This document shows positions 1-8,401 of a stretch of DNA of 64,000 bases, one piece after another. The DNA comes from Hyphomicrobiales bacterium (GTDB lineage: Bacteria > Pseudomonadota > Alphaproteobacteria > Rhizobiales > Rhizobiaceae), in assembly GCA_900472395.1 (NCBI GenBank), contig UCHV01000014.1, positions 248,001 to 312,000 on the forward strand, written 5' to 3'. The notes under the pieces were generated by a model, which saw nothing but the letters and a program-made list of their open reading frames with translations, had not been told where the DNA came from and did no database searches. The translations under genes were made by a program, and so were the position numbers. Within the stretch, counting starts at the first letter, position 1, and every line of letters starts with the position of its first letter.

Positions 1-1
1 C

Positions 2-412
2 GACGGGCAAGAACGGGCGGCCGACAAGGCGGAAGAAGATACCGAGCCGCAGGCGACTGCCGATTACCTTTTTACCTATGGGCACCTGCCGATCGTGGCC
101 GGCATCATTCTGACCGCTGTCGGCGAGGATTTTTCGCTTTCGCACCCCTTCGAGAAGGGCGGGTATAACCATGCCATCGCCATACTTGGCGGACCGGTAC
201 TTTATCTGGCAGGCGCATTGTGGATGAAAACCGTGTCCTCGCGGCTGATGCCGTGGTCACATTGCGCCGGTATCGCCATTCTTCTGGCAGGCTTCCTGAT
301 CGTGCCGTTCGCGGCGAATTTCCTGATCCAGACCATCGCCAGCCTTAGCCTGCTGATGGTGGCGATCTGGGAATATCTGGCGCTGAAACGATACCGACGC
401 GATGCCGCCTGA
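2..412 (+). CDS. Low temperature requirement A (LtrA) family membrane protein, 3' end
   Basis: This is the C-terminal part of an integral membrane protein whose reading frame is already open at the window edge, so the true start lies upstream. The visible part begins with a charged segment rich in Glu and Asp. It continues with YGHLPIVAGIILTAVGED, a stretch I associate with the LtrA family, and then about three hydrophobic helices. It ends in a basic tail, KRYRRDAA. An internal ATG at 95 should not be taken as the start because the family motif precedes it. The family's biochemical role is unknown. The next gene, slyX, is convergent with it. Confidence 0.75.
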   Translation, partial: DGQERAADKAEEDTEPQATADYLFTYGHLPIVAGIILTAVGEDFSLSHPFEKGGYNHAIAILGGPVLYLAGALWMKTVSSRLMPWSHCAGIAILLAGFLIVPFAANFLIQTIASLSLLMVAIWEYLALKRYRRDAA

Positions 413-422
413 GCAGGCCCGA

Positions 423-638
423 TCAATAATGCGGCGGACGGGTGATCGCCGGGGCTTCCAGCGAACTTTCCTCGAGCGAAAGAAAACGTTCGGTCAAACG
501 GTCGAGTTTGGCGCGGGTCTGCTCGACCACTTTCCACTGCTCGGCCAACTGGTCCGACAGTTCTTCGATAACCTTGGCCTGATGCGCCGCCAGTTCTTCC
601 AGTTTCAGCAAACGGTCATCATTGCTCACGGCGCTCAT
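423..638 (-). CDS. slyX: SlyX family protein
   Basis: A 71-residue protein with the SlyX pattern: a coiled-coil of heptads over roughly residues 8-50 (RLLKLEELAAHQAKVIEELS and onward) and a C-terminal PPHY tail. The length matches the family. SlyX proteins are small cytoplasmic coiled-coil proteins of unknown molecular role. The stop lies 10 bases from the end of the convergent LtrA-type gene. The ATG at 638 follows a purine-rich GAAGAG stretch on the minus strand that can serve as a weak ribosome binding site. Confidence 0.85.
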   Translation of the reverse strand: MSAVSNDDRLLKLEELAAHQAKVIEELSDQLAEQWKVVEQTRAKLDRLTERFLSLEESSLEAPAITRPPHY

Positions 639-701
639 CTTTCTTTTGTCTCTTCACCCGGTCATGACTAGCGTATCGGGCCGGAAAACGAAATGGCCCG
701 A

Positions 702-887
702 TCAGCCCACCGTATGACGACTGCGAGCGGCCTTCTGCTCGATCAGGATCAGCGCTCCGGCGAGAAAGACCGCCAGGCTCATGGCCAGAATGTCGATGAC
801 CCAGTGCAACGGCCTGAGCAGGCCTGCCACAACAGCATCGCCAGTTTTCATGAGATCATGCGGCAGCACCATGCCGCGTCTGGACAT
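702..887 (-). CDS. Small single-pass membrane protein, unknown
   Basis: A predicted protein of about 61 residues (65 if a TTG at 899 is used). It has one clear hydrophobic helix, WVIDILAMSLAVFLAGALIL, followed by a basic tail, EQKAARSRH, which suggests a single transmembrane segment with the C-terminus inside. I do not recognise the family. It is on the same strand as slyX, 63 bases upstream of it, so the two may be cotranscribed. No convincing ribosome binding site precedes either start. An overlapping plus-strand frame has no protein-like features, so the minus frame is the better candidate. Confidence 0.45.
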   Translation of the reverse strand: MSRRGMVLPHDLMKTGDAVVAGLLRPLHWVIDILAMSLAVFLAGALILIEQKAARSRHTVG

Positions 888-1042
888 AAAATCACGCAAT
901 ACATCGGTCCGATCTGAAAGATGGATTTTTTCAAAAGCTGATGAAGTAATCGCTGAGCGCGGGACAAGCCTCGACGCGATCTTTCTTTGCCCTGATCGGC
1001 CCGATGTCGCAATATGTGATTATTGATCGGTTTGTTTTGACA

Positions 1043-1062
1043 GGCCGGCCTTTCGGCCGACC
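1043..1062 (-). terminator. Hairpin after the chemoreceptor gene, possible weak terminator
   Basis: On the minus strand, seven bases after the stop of the chemoreceptor gene, GGTCGGCC and GGCCGGCC pair across a GAAA tetraloop with one G-U wobble. No uninterrupted T run follows, so intrinsic termination is uncertain. Confidence 0.4.
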
Positions 1063-1068
1063 TCCCGG

Positions 1069-2562
1069 TCAAGCGCGCAGACGCGGGCGCTCCACCTGCG
1101 TGGTACGGCCGGCGCGGGTGCGGAAACGGGCGACCAGCGAAGCAAGCGTGTGAGAAATACCGACCAGGCTCTGGGCCGACGCGTTGGTTTCTTCCATCAG
1201 CGCGGCATTCTGCTGGGTGATCTGGTCCATGCTGCGCACGGAGGCATTGATCTCGTCTATGCCCGATGCCTGTTCCTGCGCAGACTGTGCAATCGAGGAG
1301 ATATGTTCGTCGATTGCCTTCACCCGTGTGCCGATGCCCGTCAGCGCCTCCCCGGCGCGGTTGACGAGATTGACGCCGCGCTGCACGTCGCCGGAGGATC
1401 GGTCGATCAACTCCTTGATTTCCTTGGCGGCGGCGGCGGAACGTTGCGCCAGTTCGCGCACTTCCTGCGCGACCACGGCAAAACCCTTGCCCTGTTCGCC
1501 GGCGCGCGCTGCCTCGACGCCGGCATTGAGAGCCAGCAAGTTGGTCTGGAAAGCGATCTCATCGATGGCGCCGATGATCTGCGTCATCTTCTGCGAAGAT
1601 TCCTCGATATCGCCCATGGCGGCGACGGCTTCTTCCACCACCTGGCCGTTCTTCTGGGTTTCCATCGCCGATTCGCGGATGATCTTCTGTACTTCCTTGG
1701 TGCGCTGGGCTGCCTGACCGGACAGCGCGGTGATCTCTTCCAGCGCAGCTGCCGTTTCTTCCAGGGCGGCGGCCTGCTGTTCGGTGCGGCGGGCCATGTT
1801 GTCGGCAGCCGAGGAAATATCGCCGACTTCCGCACGAACCTGATCGACGGAACCGGCGATGTCACGCATGGCGGTATCGAGCGAAGCGACCGAGGAATTG
1901 TAGTTTTCACGCAGCACTGCGAAATTGGCCGCCAGTTCCTGACGAATTTCCGAGGTAAGATCACCGCCAGCAAGATTTTTCAGGGACGTATCGAGCGCTT
2001 CAAGTGCGGCATCCTGTTCGGCCTTGGCAATTGCCCGTTCGGCTTCCACCTTTGTGCGCTCGTCATTCAGGACCTGCAGATAGACCGAAATCGCATAATC
2101 CATGTCGACCATCGCCGCCTTGACGACGGCCGAAAGGTGCTCGGACAGGACCTTGGCTTTCTTCTCGACGAAAAAGCCCTTCATTTCATTCTGGATGACG
2201 GCCCGGATGATGCCGTCCAGAATCATTGCATAGCCGCCAATATACCAGCGCGGCTCCAGCCCCAACCGAGCGTGGGTGCGGCCGATGGTGGAAACCGCTT
2301 CGACATAGCTGTCATCGTAACGACCGGACGCGATCACATCCCAATGGCTGGCCTGACGTCCCTTGGCGTGGGCGATATGGGCATCATTGTCGAAGAATTT
2401 CGCCGTATGCGGATGCGCCTTTGCCTTGCGGTAAAATTTGTCGAGTGCGCCATCTACGGCCTCCGCAACGAGGGGCCTGACGTTGGCAAGATGCCCACGT
2501 TCGGCAACACCCAGACCCACGAAGTCCAGGCGTTCGTTCAGTGCCGATTTGTTGTCGCTCAT
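1069..2562 (-). CDS. Soluble globin-coupled methyl-accepting chemotaxis protein
   Basis: A 497-residue chemoreceptor without transmembrane segments. Residues about 10-170 are a protoglobin-type sensor domain. His97 in [12 protein letters not shown] is the expected proximal haem ligand, so the protein probably senses oxygen or redox gases in the cytoplasm, like HemAT-type receptors. The C-terminal half is the MCP signalling domain with the conserved hairpin [20 protein letters not shown], which contacts CheA and CheW. It lacks a C-terminal CheR-docking pentapeptide of the usual type. The start at 2562 is preceded by GGGGA. An upstream in-frame extension of 23 residues has no family character. 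No chemotaxis genes are adjacent. Confidence 0.9.
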   Translation of the reverse strand: MSDNKSALNERLDFVGLGVAERGHLANVRPLVAEAVDGALDKFYRKAKAHPHTAKFFDNDAHIAHAKGRQASHWDVIASGRYDDSYVEAVSTIGRTHARLGLEPRWYIGGYAMILDGIIRAVIQNEMKGFFVEKKAKVLSEHLSAVVKAAMVDMDYAISVYLQVLNDERTKVEAERAIAKAEQDAALEALDTSLKNLAGGDLTSEIRQELAANFAVLRENYNSSVASLDTAMRDIAGSVDQVRAEVGDISSAADNMARRTEQQAAALEETAAALEEITALSGQAAQRTKEVQKIIRESAMETQKNGQVVEEAVAAMGDIEESSQKMTQIIGAIDEIAFQTNLLALNAGVEAARAGEQGKGFAVVAQEVRELAQRSAAAAKEIKELIDRSSGDVQRGVNLVNRAGEALTGIGTRVKAIDEHISSIAQSAQEQASGIDEINASVRSMDQITQQNAALMEETNASAQSLVGISHTLASLVARFRTRAGRTTQVERPRLRA

Positions 2563-2857
2563 AAAAATCCCCGTCGAATACCTGTGTGGCGCATTTTCCA
2601 GAACACCTGCCCCCGGCGTTTCTTCTGGCAATGAGCGATTAACGTGCTGTTAGGCATACATACTGAGCTTTCGTTAATTATAAGTTTTGCTTGTATTAGC
2701 GACGCCGGACTTTTCGATCCTCAGATTAAGCGTAGAGACAAGCGGGTAACGCAACCGGATCTCAACCGACGCATCAAACAACACTCCCCGAACACACAGA
2801 ACTTGCCATCCGGCCCCGAAATCCTTAGCTCCTGATGAACGACAAGCACGAATCGCG

Positions 2858-3979
2858 ATGGCCGAAAAAACCTCCCTGTCCCGCCTGAAGCTGACCGACT
2901 TCCGCAATTATGCGGCGGCGTCGCTGTCGCTCGACGGGCGCCACGTCGTGCTGACCGGCAATAACGGAGCGGGCAAGACCAACCTGCTCGAAGCCATCTC
3001 CTTTCTTTCCCCCGGCAGGGGGTTGCGTCGCGCCGTGCTTTCCGACGTCACCCGGGTGGGGGCGACTGGCGGTTTTACGATTTTTGCCGATGTCGAAGGC
3101 CGCGAGGGTAATGTTGCGATCGGCACCGGACTGGATGGCGAAGGCGAAAGCCAGACGCGGCGGCTGCGCCTCAACGGCACGCCGGTGCGCTCCGTCGAGG
3201 AACTGACCGACCATTTGAACGTGCTGTGGCTGACACCCGCCATGGACGGGCTGTTTACCGGCTCCTCCTCCGACCGCCGACGGTTTCTCGACCGGCTGGT
3301 GCTTTCGCTGGACCCCGCCCATGGGCGCCGCGCTGCCGATTACGAGCGCGCCATGCGCAGCCGCAACCGCCTGCTTTCCGAAGGGCGATTCGATCCGGCA
3401 TGGCTTTCGGCCATCGAGGTGCAGATGGCGGAGCTCGGGATTTCCATGGCGGCGGCACGGCGCGAGATGCTGGGGCTTCTGACGGCGCTGATTGCCGAGA
3501 GCGACGCTTCACCCTTTCCCTCGCCCGACCTGCAATTGAGCGGGTTTCTGGACGAGGCGGGCGACAGGCCCTTTGCCGAACTGGAAGACGATTTTCGCGC
3601 AATGCTGGAAGAGGGTCGTCGCCGCGATTCCGCTGCCGGCCGCACGCTGACCGGCCCGCACCGCGTCGACCTTATGGTGCGCCACCGCGACAAGGACATG
3701 GACGCGGCCCGCTGTTCCACCGGCGAACAGAAGGCGCTGCTGGTCGGCCTCATCCTGGCGCATGCGCGATTGACCGCCAACATGACCGGATATGCCCCCG
3801 TACTGCTGCTGGACGAGATTGCCGCGCATCTGGACGAGGGCCGCCGTGCCGCGCTGTTTGATCTCGTGCATGATCTTGGCGGGCAATCCTTCATGACCGG
3901 CACCGACCGCGAGATGTTTTCAGCCCTTGGCGAGAGGGCGCAATTCCTGACCGTCGAGCATGGCGGCATTGCGGGATGA
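2858..3979 (+). CDS. recF: DNA replication and repair protein RecF
   Basis: A 373-residue SMC-like ATPase that loads RecA at single-stranded gaps together with RecO and RecR. Residues 10-50 contain LTDFRNY and the Walker A motif GNNGAGKTN. The C-terminal part carries the ABC-type signature region CSTGEQKALL and a Walker B, VLLLDEIAAHLD. The length is normal. It starts with ATG at 2858 after a 295-base gap (2563-2857) that also holds the divergent chemoreceptor promoter; I see no other feature in that gap. It is not next to dnaN or gyrB here but is followed by the moeB-like gene. Confidence 0.95.
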   Translation: MAEKTSLSRLKLTDFRNYAAASLSLDGRHVVLTGNNGAGKTNLLEAISFLSPGRGLRRAVLSDVTRVGATGGFTIFADVEGREGNVAIGTGLDGEGESQTRRLRLNGTPVRSVEELTDHLNVLWLTPAMDGLFTGSSSDRRRFLDRLVLSLDPAHGRRAADYERAMRSRNRLLSEGRFDPAWLSAIEVQMAELGISMAAARREMLGLLTALIAESDASPFPSPDLQLSGFLDEAGDRPFAELEDDFRAMLEEGRRRDSAAGRTLTGPHRVDLMVRHRDKDMDAARCSTGEQKALLVGLILAHARLTANMTGYAPVLLLDEIAAHLDEGRRAALFDLVHDLGGQSFMTGTDREMFSALGERAQFLTVEHGGIAG

Positions 3980-4018
3980 GCCGCTACTCAAATGCTGTGT
4001 CAGTGTTAGGATAGGCAT

Positions 4019-4789
4019 ATGGACACGCTGACGACCGAAGAAATCGAACGGTATCGACGCCATATCCTGCTGCCGGAAATCGGCGGCACGGGGCAACAGG
4101 CGCTGAAAAATGCGCGGGTGATGGTGATCGGTGCCGGCGGCCTTGGGGCGCCGGTTCTGCTCTATCTCGCCGCCGCCGGGATCGGCACGCTGGCCTTTGC
4201 CGATGACGACCATGTGTCGCTCTCCAACCTGCAACGACAGGTGATCCACGACACCGGCACGGTGGGCGAGGAAAAGACGGCAAGCGCGCGAAAAACCATT
4301 GCCCGGTTGAACCCGCATGTGCGTGTCGTGACCTATGAGGAACGGTTCTCCGCCGTCTGGGCAGCCGATCATCTGCAAAAATTTGATCTTCTGATCGACG
4401 GCTCCGACAATTTCGATACCCGTTACATGGCCGCCGATGCGGCCGAGGCCGCGCGCATTCCGCTGGTGACGGGTGCCGTCGGCAGGTTCGACGGTTCGGT
4501 GACGGTGCTGAAACCCTATGAGACCGGGCCGGATGGTGTGCTGTTGCCGACCTATCGTGACCTGTTTCCCGAAAAGCCGCCGGAAGGTCTGGTGCCGGTC
4601 TGCGCCGAGACGGGCGTGATCGGCGCGCTGACCGGCGTCATCGGCACGCTGATGGCCATGGAGGCGATCAAGGTGCTGACCTGCACCGGTGAGCCGCTCA
4701 TCGGCCGTTTGATGCTCTACGATGCGCTGTCGGCACGGTTCGACACGATCAGATACAAACGCCGCAAGCCGGGGGCACCAGCCGAATGA
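4019..4789 (+). CDS. moeB: MoeB/HesA/ThiF family adenylyltransferase
   Basis: A 256-residue E1-like enzyme expected to adenylate the C-terminal glycine of a MoaD- or ThiS-type sulfur carrier. The nucleotide site GAGGLGAPVLLYLAAAGIG, the arginine-containing segment SNLQRQVIH and the catalytic-cysteine region VCAETGVIGALTGVIG are intact. The two CxxC zinc pairs of the E. coli enzyme are not present: the first site reads TYRDLFPE and the C-terminus is KRRKPGAPAE. As far as I recall this is usual for rhizobial members. Assignment to the molybdopterin rather than thiamine pathway is by similarity only. Its stop overlaps the next gene's start (ATGA). Confidence 0.85.
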   Translation: MDTLTTEEIERYRRHILLPEIGGTGQQALKNARVMVIGAGGLGAPVLLYLAAAGIGTLAFADDDHVSLSNLQRQVIHDTGTVGEEKTASARKTIARLNPHVRVVTYEERFSAVWAADHLQKFDLLIDGSDNFDTRYMAADAAEAARIPLVTGAVGRFDGSVTVLKPYETGPDGVLLPTYRDLFPEKPPEGLVPVCAETGVIGALTGVIGTLMAMEAIKVLTCTGEPLIGRLMLYDALSARFDTIRYKRRKPGAPAE

Positions 4790-5259
4790 CCGAGATTGTC
4801 CGTATCGAGCCCGGCTTTCAGCGCTGGGACGAGCTTTTTGCGCTGATCCTTTCCTCCTTCGCCTATATGGACGGTGTCATCGATCCGCCCTCTTCCGCCA
4901 ACCGGCTGACGCTGGCCGCACTCGCCTTCAAGGCGCAAACAGAGGTCGCCTTTGTGGCTATCGAGGACAGAAAACTGGTGGGCTGCGTGTTCTGCAAGCC
5001 CGAGGAGTGCTTCCTTTATATCGGCAAGCTTGCCATCGCTCCCGCCTTGCAGGGCAGGGGACTGGGCCGACAGCTGCTGGCGAAAGCCGAAGAGGTAGCG
5101 CGCGAACGTGGCCTGCCGGCGCTGCGGCTGGAAACCCGCATCGAGCTCACCGGCAACCATACCACCTTTGGCCGCTGGGGTTTCGAGAAGACGGCGGAAA
5201 ACCGTCATGCGGGGTTTGACCGCACGACCTCCATCGAGATGCAGAAGCGGATCGCGTAA
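4786..5259 (+). CDS. GNAT family N-acetyltransferase
   Basis: A 157-residue single-domain acetyltransferase. The acetyl-CoA pyrophosphate-binding loop is visible as QGRGLGRQLL near residue 90, preceded by the strand LYIGKLAIAP typical of motif A. The terminal region WGFEKTAENRHAG is motif B-like. The substrate is unknown. Translation is coupled to the moeB-like gene through an ATGA overlap, so the two form an operon. Confidence 0.85.
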   Translation: MTEIVRIEPGFQRWDELFALILSSFAYMDGVIDPPSSANRLTLAALAFKAQTEVAFVAIEDRKLVGCVFCKPEECFLYIGKLAIAPALQGRGLGRQLLAKAEEVARERGLPALRLETRIELTGNHTTFGRWGFEKTAENRHAGFDRTTSIEMQKRIA

Positions 5260-5269
5260 TTGCGCCCGA

Positions 5270-6274
5270 TCAGTCCCGGCCCGGCAGCACGCGGTTGGGC
5301 GGACGATGACCGTCGAAATAGGCGCGGATGTTGATGATCACCTTGTCACCCATATCGATGCGGCCTTCGAGCGTCGCCGAGCCCATATGCGGGAACAGCA
5401 CCGCCTTGCCTTCCTTGGCAAGCTTCAGGAGCTTGGGATTGATAGCCGGCTCATTTTGAAAGACATCGAGACCGGCGCCGGCGATCTTACCGTCGCGCAG
5501 CAGCTGGATCAGCGCAGCCTCATCGATCACGTCACCACGCGCGGTGTTGACGATGATGGAGGACGGCTGCATCAGCGCCAGGCGCCGCGCCGATAGAAGA
5601 TGGAAGGTCGCAGGCGTCGACGGGCAATTGACCGAAACGATATCGACCCGTGCGAGCATCTGGTCGAGGCTTTCCCAGTGGGTGGCCTCCAGTTCCGCCT
5701 CGGTGGCCGGGTTGATGCGACCGCGATTGTGGTAATGCACGGCAAGGCCGAAAGCCTTGGCGCGGCGGGCAACAGCGGTGCCGATACGGCCCATGCCGAT
5801 GATGCCGATGCGCTTGCCGCCGATACGCCGGCCGAGCATCCAGGTGGGCGACCAGCCTTCCCATTGGCCGGGCTTGTCCATCAGCACCTGAGAGCCTTCG
5901 ACAAGGCGGCGCATGACGGCAAAGATCAGCGCCATGGTCATGTCGGCCGTATCTTCGGTCAGCACGTTCGGCGTGTTGGTGACGGTGATGCCGCGTTTGG
6001 CCGCCGCATCGACATCGATATGATCGGTGCCGTTGGAAAAGCCGGCGATCAGCTTCAGTTGCGGCCCGGCCTTTTCGATGAGTTCGGCATCGATGCGATC
6101 GGTAACGGTGGGCACCAGAACATCGACCTCAGCCATCGCGGCGGCAAGCTCGGTGCGGGTGCGCGGCGTGTCGTCGATATTCAGTTCGGCATCGAAAAGC
6201 TCGCGCATGCGGGTTTCCACCGCATCGGGCAGCTTGCGCGTAAGATAGACCCTTGGCTTCTTCTTGGCGGTCAT
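5270..6274 (-). CDS. D-isomer-specific 2-hydroxyacid dehydrogenase (glyoxylate reductase-like)
   Basis: A 334-residue NAD(P)-dependent oxidoreductase of the D-2-hydroxyacid dehydrogenase family, likely reducing glyoxylate or hydroxypyruvate. The N-terminal substrate domain has GFSNGTDHIDVDAA. The Rossmann loop is GIIGMGRIGTAVARRA. The catalytic Arg (NTARGDVID), Glu (VFQNEP) and His (LFPHMGSAT) are all present. The length suits the GyaR/GhrB group. Substrate preference cannot be fixed from sequence. It is convergent with the GNAT gene, with 10 bases between stops. Confidence 0.88.
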   Translation of the reverse strand: MTAKKKPRVYLTRKLPDAVETRMRELFDAELNIDDTPRTRTELAAAMAEVDVLVPTVTDRIDAELIEKAGPQLKLIAGFSNGTDHIDVDAAAKRGITVTNTPNVLTEDTADMTMALIFAVMRRLVEGSQVLMDKPGQWEGWSPTWMLGRRIGGKRIGIIGMGRIGTAVARRAKAFGLAVHYHNRGRINPATEAELEATHWESLDQMLARVDIVSVNCPSTPATFHLLSARRLALMQPSSIIVNTARGDVIDEAALIQLLRDGKIAGAGLDVFQNEPAINPKLLKLAKEGKAVLFPHMGSATLEGRIDMGDKVIINIRAYFDGHRPPNRVLPGRD

Positions 6275-6441
6275 GCTGTTCAGAGGTCCTTAACCAAGTT
6301 TTGCGATCCTGTCTGGGTTAAGCGTTTTCTACCAGACCCTTTGGCGAAGACAAACGAAACCTGCGCGGTATGAGTGGCTCTCGCGTGGGCGCAAGCAGGC
6401 TTTTTATCATCATAGCCGGAACCTCTAGGACTAAAAAACAT

Positions 6442-6987
6442 ATGCGTCGCGTCATTCGCAATTCCATCCTTGCCATTACGCTTTGCTTTACGGCAGCCGC
6501 ACCGGTGTTCGTTAGCCCGGTATTTGCGCAAGGGGCGGGCAAGGGCGCAAGCGGCCTGCCGCTTCCCCGATTTGCCAGCCTGAAATCCAAAAAGGTCAAT
6601 ATCCGCATCGGCCCCAGCACCGATTACGCCGTTTCATGGATGTATATGAAGGCCGGTACGCCGATGGAAATCATCCAGGAATACGAAAACTGGCGTCGTG
6701 TGCGCGATGCCGACGGCACCGAGGGCTGGGTCAACCAGGCGCTGCTTTCCGGCACCCGCACCGCCGTGGCCGCCCCGTGGATGCGCGGCAAGGGCGATGA
6801 CGTCTTCGTCAACATGCGCCGGGGCCCGGAAGGATCGAGCGCCGTGATCGCCAAGGTCGAGCCGGGTGCGGTTCTGACCATCGGCGAATGCAATGGCGAC
6901 TGGTGCCACGCCGAGGCCGGCGAGGCAGAGGGATGGGTGAACCAGGGCGAAATCTGGGGCGCCTACCCCGGAGAGGCCTTCAAGTAA
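6442..6987 (+). CDS. Secreted SH3-domain protein
   Basis: A 181-residue protein with a signal peptide (basic MRRVIRNS, hydrophobic core, cleavage near VFAQG) and two bacterial SH3-like repeats. The first spans about residues 45-105 (VNIRIGPSTDYAVSWMY to GWVNQALL) and the second about 115-175 (VFVNMRRGPEGSSAVIAKV to EGWVNQGEIW). Such domains usually bind cell-wall or envelope ligands. AGGA lies 11 bases before the ATG at 6442; the reading frame is open further upstream but that extension has no signal-peptide features. Its specific role is unknown. Confidence 0.85.
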   Translation: MRRVIRNSILAITLCFTAAAPVFVSPVFAQGAGKGASGLPLPRFASLKSKKVNIRIGPSTDYAVSWMYMKAGTPMEIIQEYENWRRVRDADGTEGWVNQALLSGTRTAVAAPWMRGKGDDVFVNMRRGPEGSSAVIAKVEPGAVLTIGECNGDWCHAEAGEAEGWVNQGEIWGAYPGEAFK

Positions 6988-6994
6988 GAAGGTC

Positions 6995-7987
6995 TCAGAT
7001 AAGACCTTCGGCCTTTGCCAGCGGCTGCATGGATTCGAGCGGTCGCGGGCCGAGCTGCTGGATGACGATGCCGGCAGCCAGGCAACCGAGCTTGCCGCAT
7101 TCTTCCAGCGAGCGGCCGCGCGTGTAAGCCACAAGGAAACCGGCGGCAAACAGATCGCCGGCACCGGTCGTATCGACCAGCTGATCAATCAGCATGGCCG
7201 GAACCTTGATGCGCTCATTGCCGCGCACGATGACCGCGCCTCTTTCCGACAGGGTGACGGCCGCCAGCTTGCAATCGGCGCTGATCTTGTCGAGCGCCAG
7301 TTCGAAATCGTCGGTTTCGTAAAGCGACATCGCTTCCTGCTCGTTGGCGAACACGATATCGACCTTGCCGGACCGCATCAGGTCCAGGAACTCATCGCGG
7401 TAACGGCCGACGCAGAACGTATCGGACAGCGTCATCGAGACTTCACGACCAGCCTCGTGGGCAATGCGGCTGCATTCCAGAATGGCTTCCTTGGCGCGCG
7501 GCGGGTCCCACAGGTACCCCTCGAAGTAGGTGACCTTCGAATCCTTCACCACGTCTTCCTCGACATGTTCGGGGCCAAGATCGACGCAGGCGCCGAGATA
7601 GGTGTTCATCGACCGCTCGCTATCGGGCGTGACGAAGATCATCGAGCGCGCGGTGGGTGGAAACGTGCCGTCCGGCTTCGTTTCGTAATGCACGCCCTGG
7701 GCGCGGATATCGTGCTGGAAGATTTCGCCGAGCTGATCGGCTGCGACCTTGCCGAAATAGGCGGCCTTGCCGCCGAGATTGGCGATACCGGCCGCCGTAT
7801 TGCCGGCGCTGCCGCCCGAAGCTTCATGGGCAGGACCCATCAGCGAATAAAGAAGCTGCGCACGTTCGGCATCGATGAGGTTCATAGCCGCCTTGGTGAT
7901 GCCGTTGTCGGTGAGAAACTTGTCATCGCAACGCGCGATGATATCCACGATGGCGTTACCGATGGTGAGGACGTCGAACCTGCTCAT
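6995..7987 (-). CDS. PfkB-family adenosine kinase
   Basis: A 330-residue ribokinase/PfkB family sugar kinase. The N-terminus FDVLTIGNAIVDI and the glycine pair GGSAGNTAAGIANLGG form the substrate site. The C-terminal motif DTTGAGDLFAAGFL carries the catalytic Asp and anion hole. Rhizobial orthologues of this length are annotated as adenosine kinase (purine salvage). Other nucleoside or sugar substrates cannot be excluded. The start at 7987 has GGAGAA 11 bases upstream; a 15-residue upstream extension is basic and not family-like. Confidence 0.85.
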   Translation of the reverse strand: MSRFDVLTIGNAIVDIIARCDDKFLTDNGITKAAMNLIDAERAQLLYSLMGPAHEASGGSAGNTAAGIANLGGKAAYFGKVAADQLGEIFQHDIRAQGVHYETKPDGTFPPTARSMIFVTPDSERSMNTYLGACVDLGPEHVEEDVVKDSKVTYFEGYLWDPPRAKEAILECSRIAHEAGREVSMTLSDTFCVGRYRDEFLDLMRSGKVDIVFANEQEAMSLYETDDFELALDKISADCKLAAVTLSERGAVIVRGNERIKVPAMLIDQLVDTTGAGDLFAAGFLVAYTRGRSLEECGKLGCLAAGIVIQQLGPRPLESMQPLAKAEGLI

Positions 7988-8075
7988 ATGCCGATGCTTT
8001 CTCCGCGATTGGGTTTCCTTCGTCATAGCCATTTCTGACCCGAATGAAAGCGGAAACCGGAAGTTTCGCCCACGG

Positions 8076-8104
8076 CTTGACCCAGGTCATATGGTTGTCA
8101 TGCA
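8076..8104 (+). promoter_or_regulatory. Candidate sigma-70 promoter for an orphan small RNA
   Basis: A perfect CTTGAC (8076-8081), the alphaproteobacterial -35 consensus, sits in the divergent gap between the adenosine kinase and AEC genes and points to the right. With a 17-base spacer the -10 would be CATGCA (8099-8104), which is a weak match. Together with the terminator at 8241-8266 it suggests a short transcript. Confidence 0.45.
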
Positions 8105-8108
8105 AGAT

Positions 8109-8266
8109 GGGTAGGTTTGTCATCAACGGAGGCCGCGACGCACGGCTATCAAGGGCTGAAAAGCCGCCGTTACCGGTTTTGCGCCCGACCACGGATGTAC
8201 TGGCGGAAGTTGAACCGGACACCCGGCAGGATCGGGACGGAAAGCGGGGGCTTCCCCCGCTTTTTT
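8109..8266 (+). ncRNA. Candidate small RNA, unknown family
   Basis: The 414-base gap 7988-8401 separates divergent genes, so neither neighbour needs a terminator here. It nonetheless contains a strong intrinsic terminator reading rightward (8241-8266) and an upstream CTTGAC box. A transcript of about 155 bases would contain a hairpin with a GAAA tetraloop (GGCT-GAAA-AGCC, 8154-8165) and a possible CCGGTT/AACCGG pairing before the terminator stem. I find no match to SRP, 6S, tmRNA or riboswitch motifs I know. The exact 5' end is a guess. From the terminator to 8401 I see nothing further. Confidence 0.5.
8241..8266 (+). terminator. Strong intrinsic terminator in a divergent intergenic region
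   Basis: AAAGCGGGGG, CTT loop, CCCCCGCTTTTTT: an eight to ten base-pair GC stem followed by six T residues on the plus strand. It ends no annotated gene, because the flanking genes diverge. Confidence 0.85.
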
Positions 8267-8401
8267 GTTGGCCGCATTTGCGCAATCGCATCGGATAGAT
8301 GGCAATACATTTGTCGAGACGGGCAATATGCGCTAGACGCGATGATACTCTGCGCGTCCTGAAACCTCGCGTCCAAAGTCCAGCGCCCGAAAGCATTCTC
8401 C

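Noticed and set aside
693..1026. Small plus-strand frames between slyX and the chemoreceptor.
   Set aside because: They lack ribosome binding sites and protein-like composition. The overlapping minus-strand frame with a transmembrane helix is the better candidate.
1150..2634. A 494-codon plus-strand frame opposite the chemoreceptor.
   Set aside because: Composition (Gly/Arg/His/Phe-rich) is typical of antisense shadow and no motif is visible; the minus strand encodes a well-defined globin-MCP protein.
8109..8266. The orphan transcript as 6S RNA or a riboswitch.
   Set aside because: The length would suit 6S RNA but I cannot draw its central bubble with confidence, and no riboswitch core motif is present. 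The transcript stops before the next gene.
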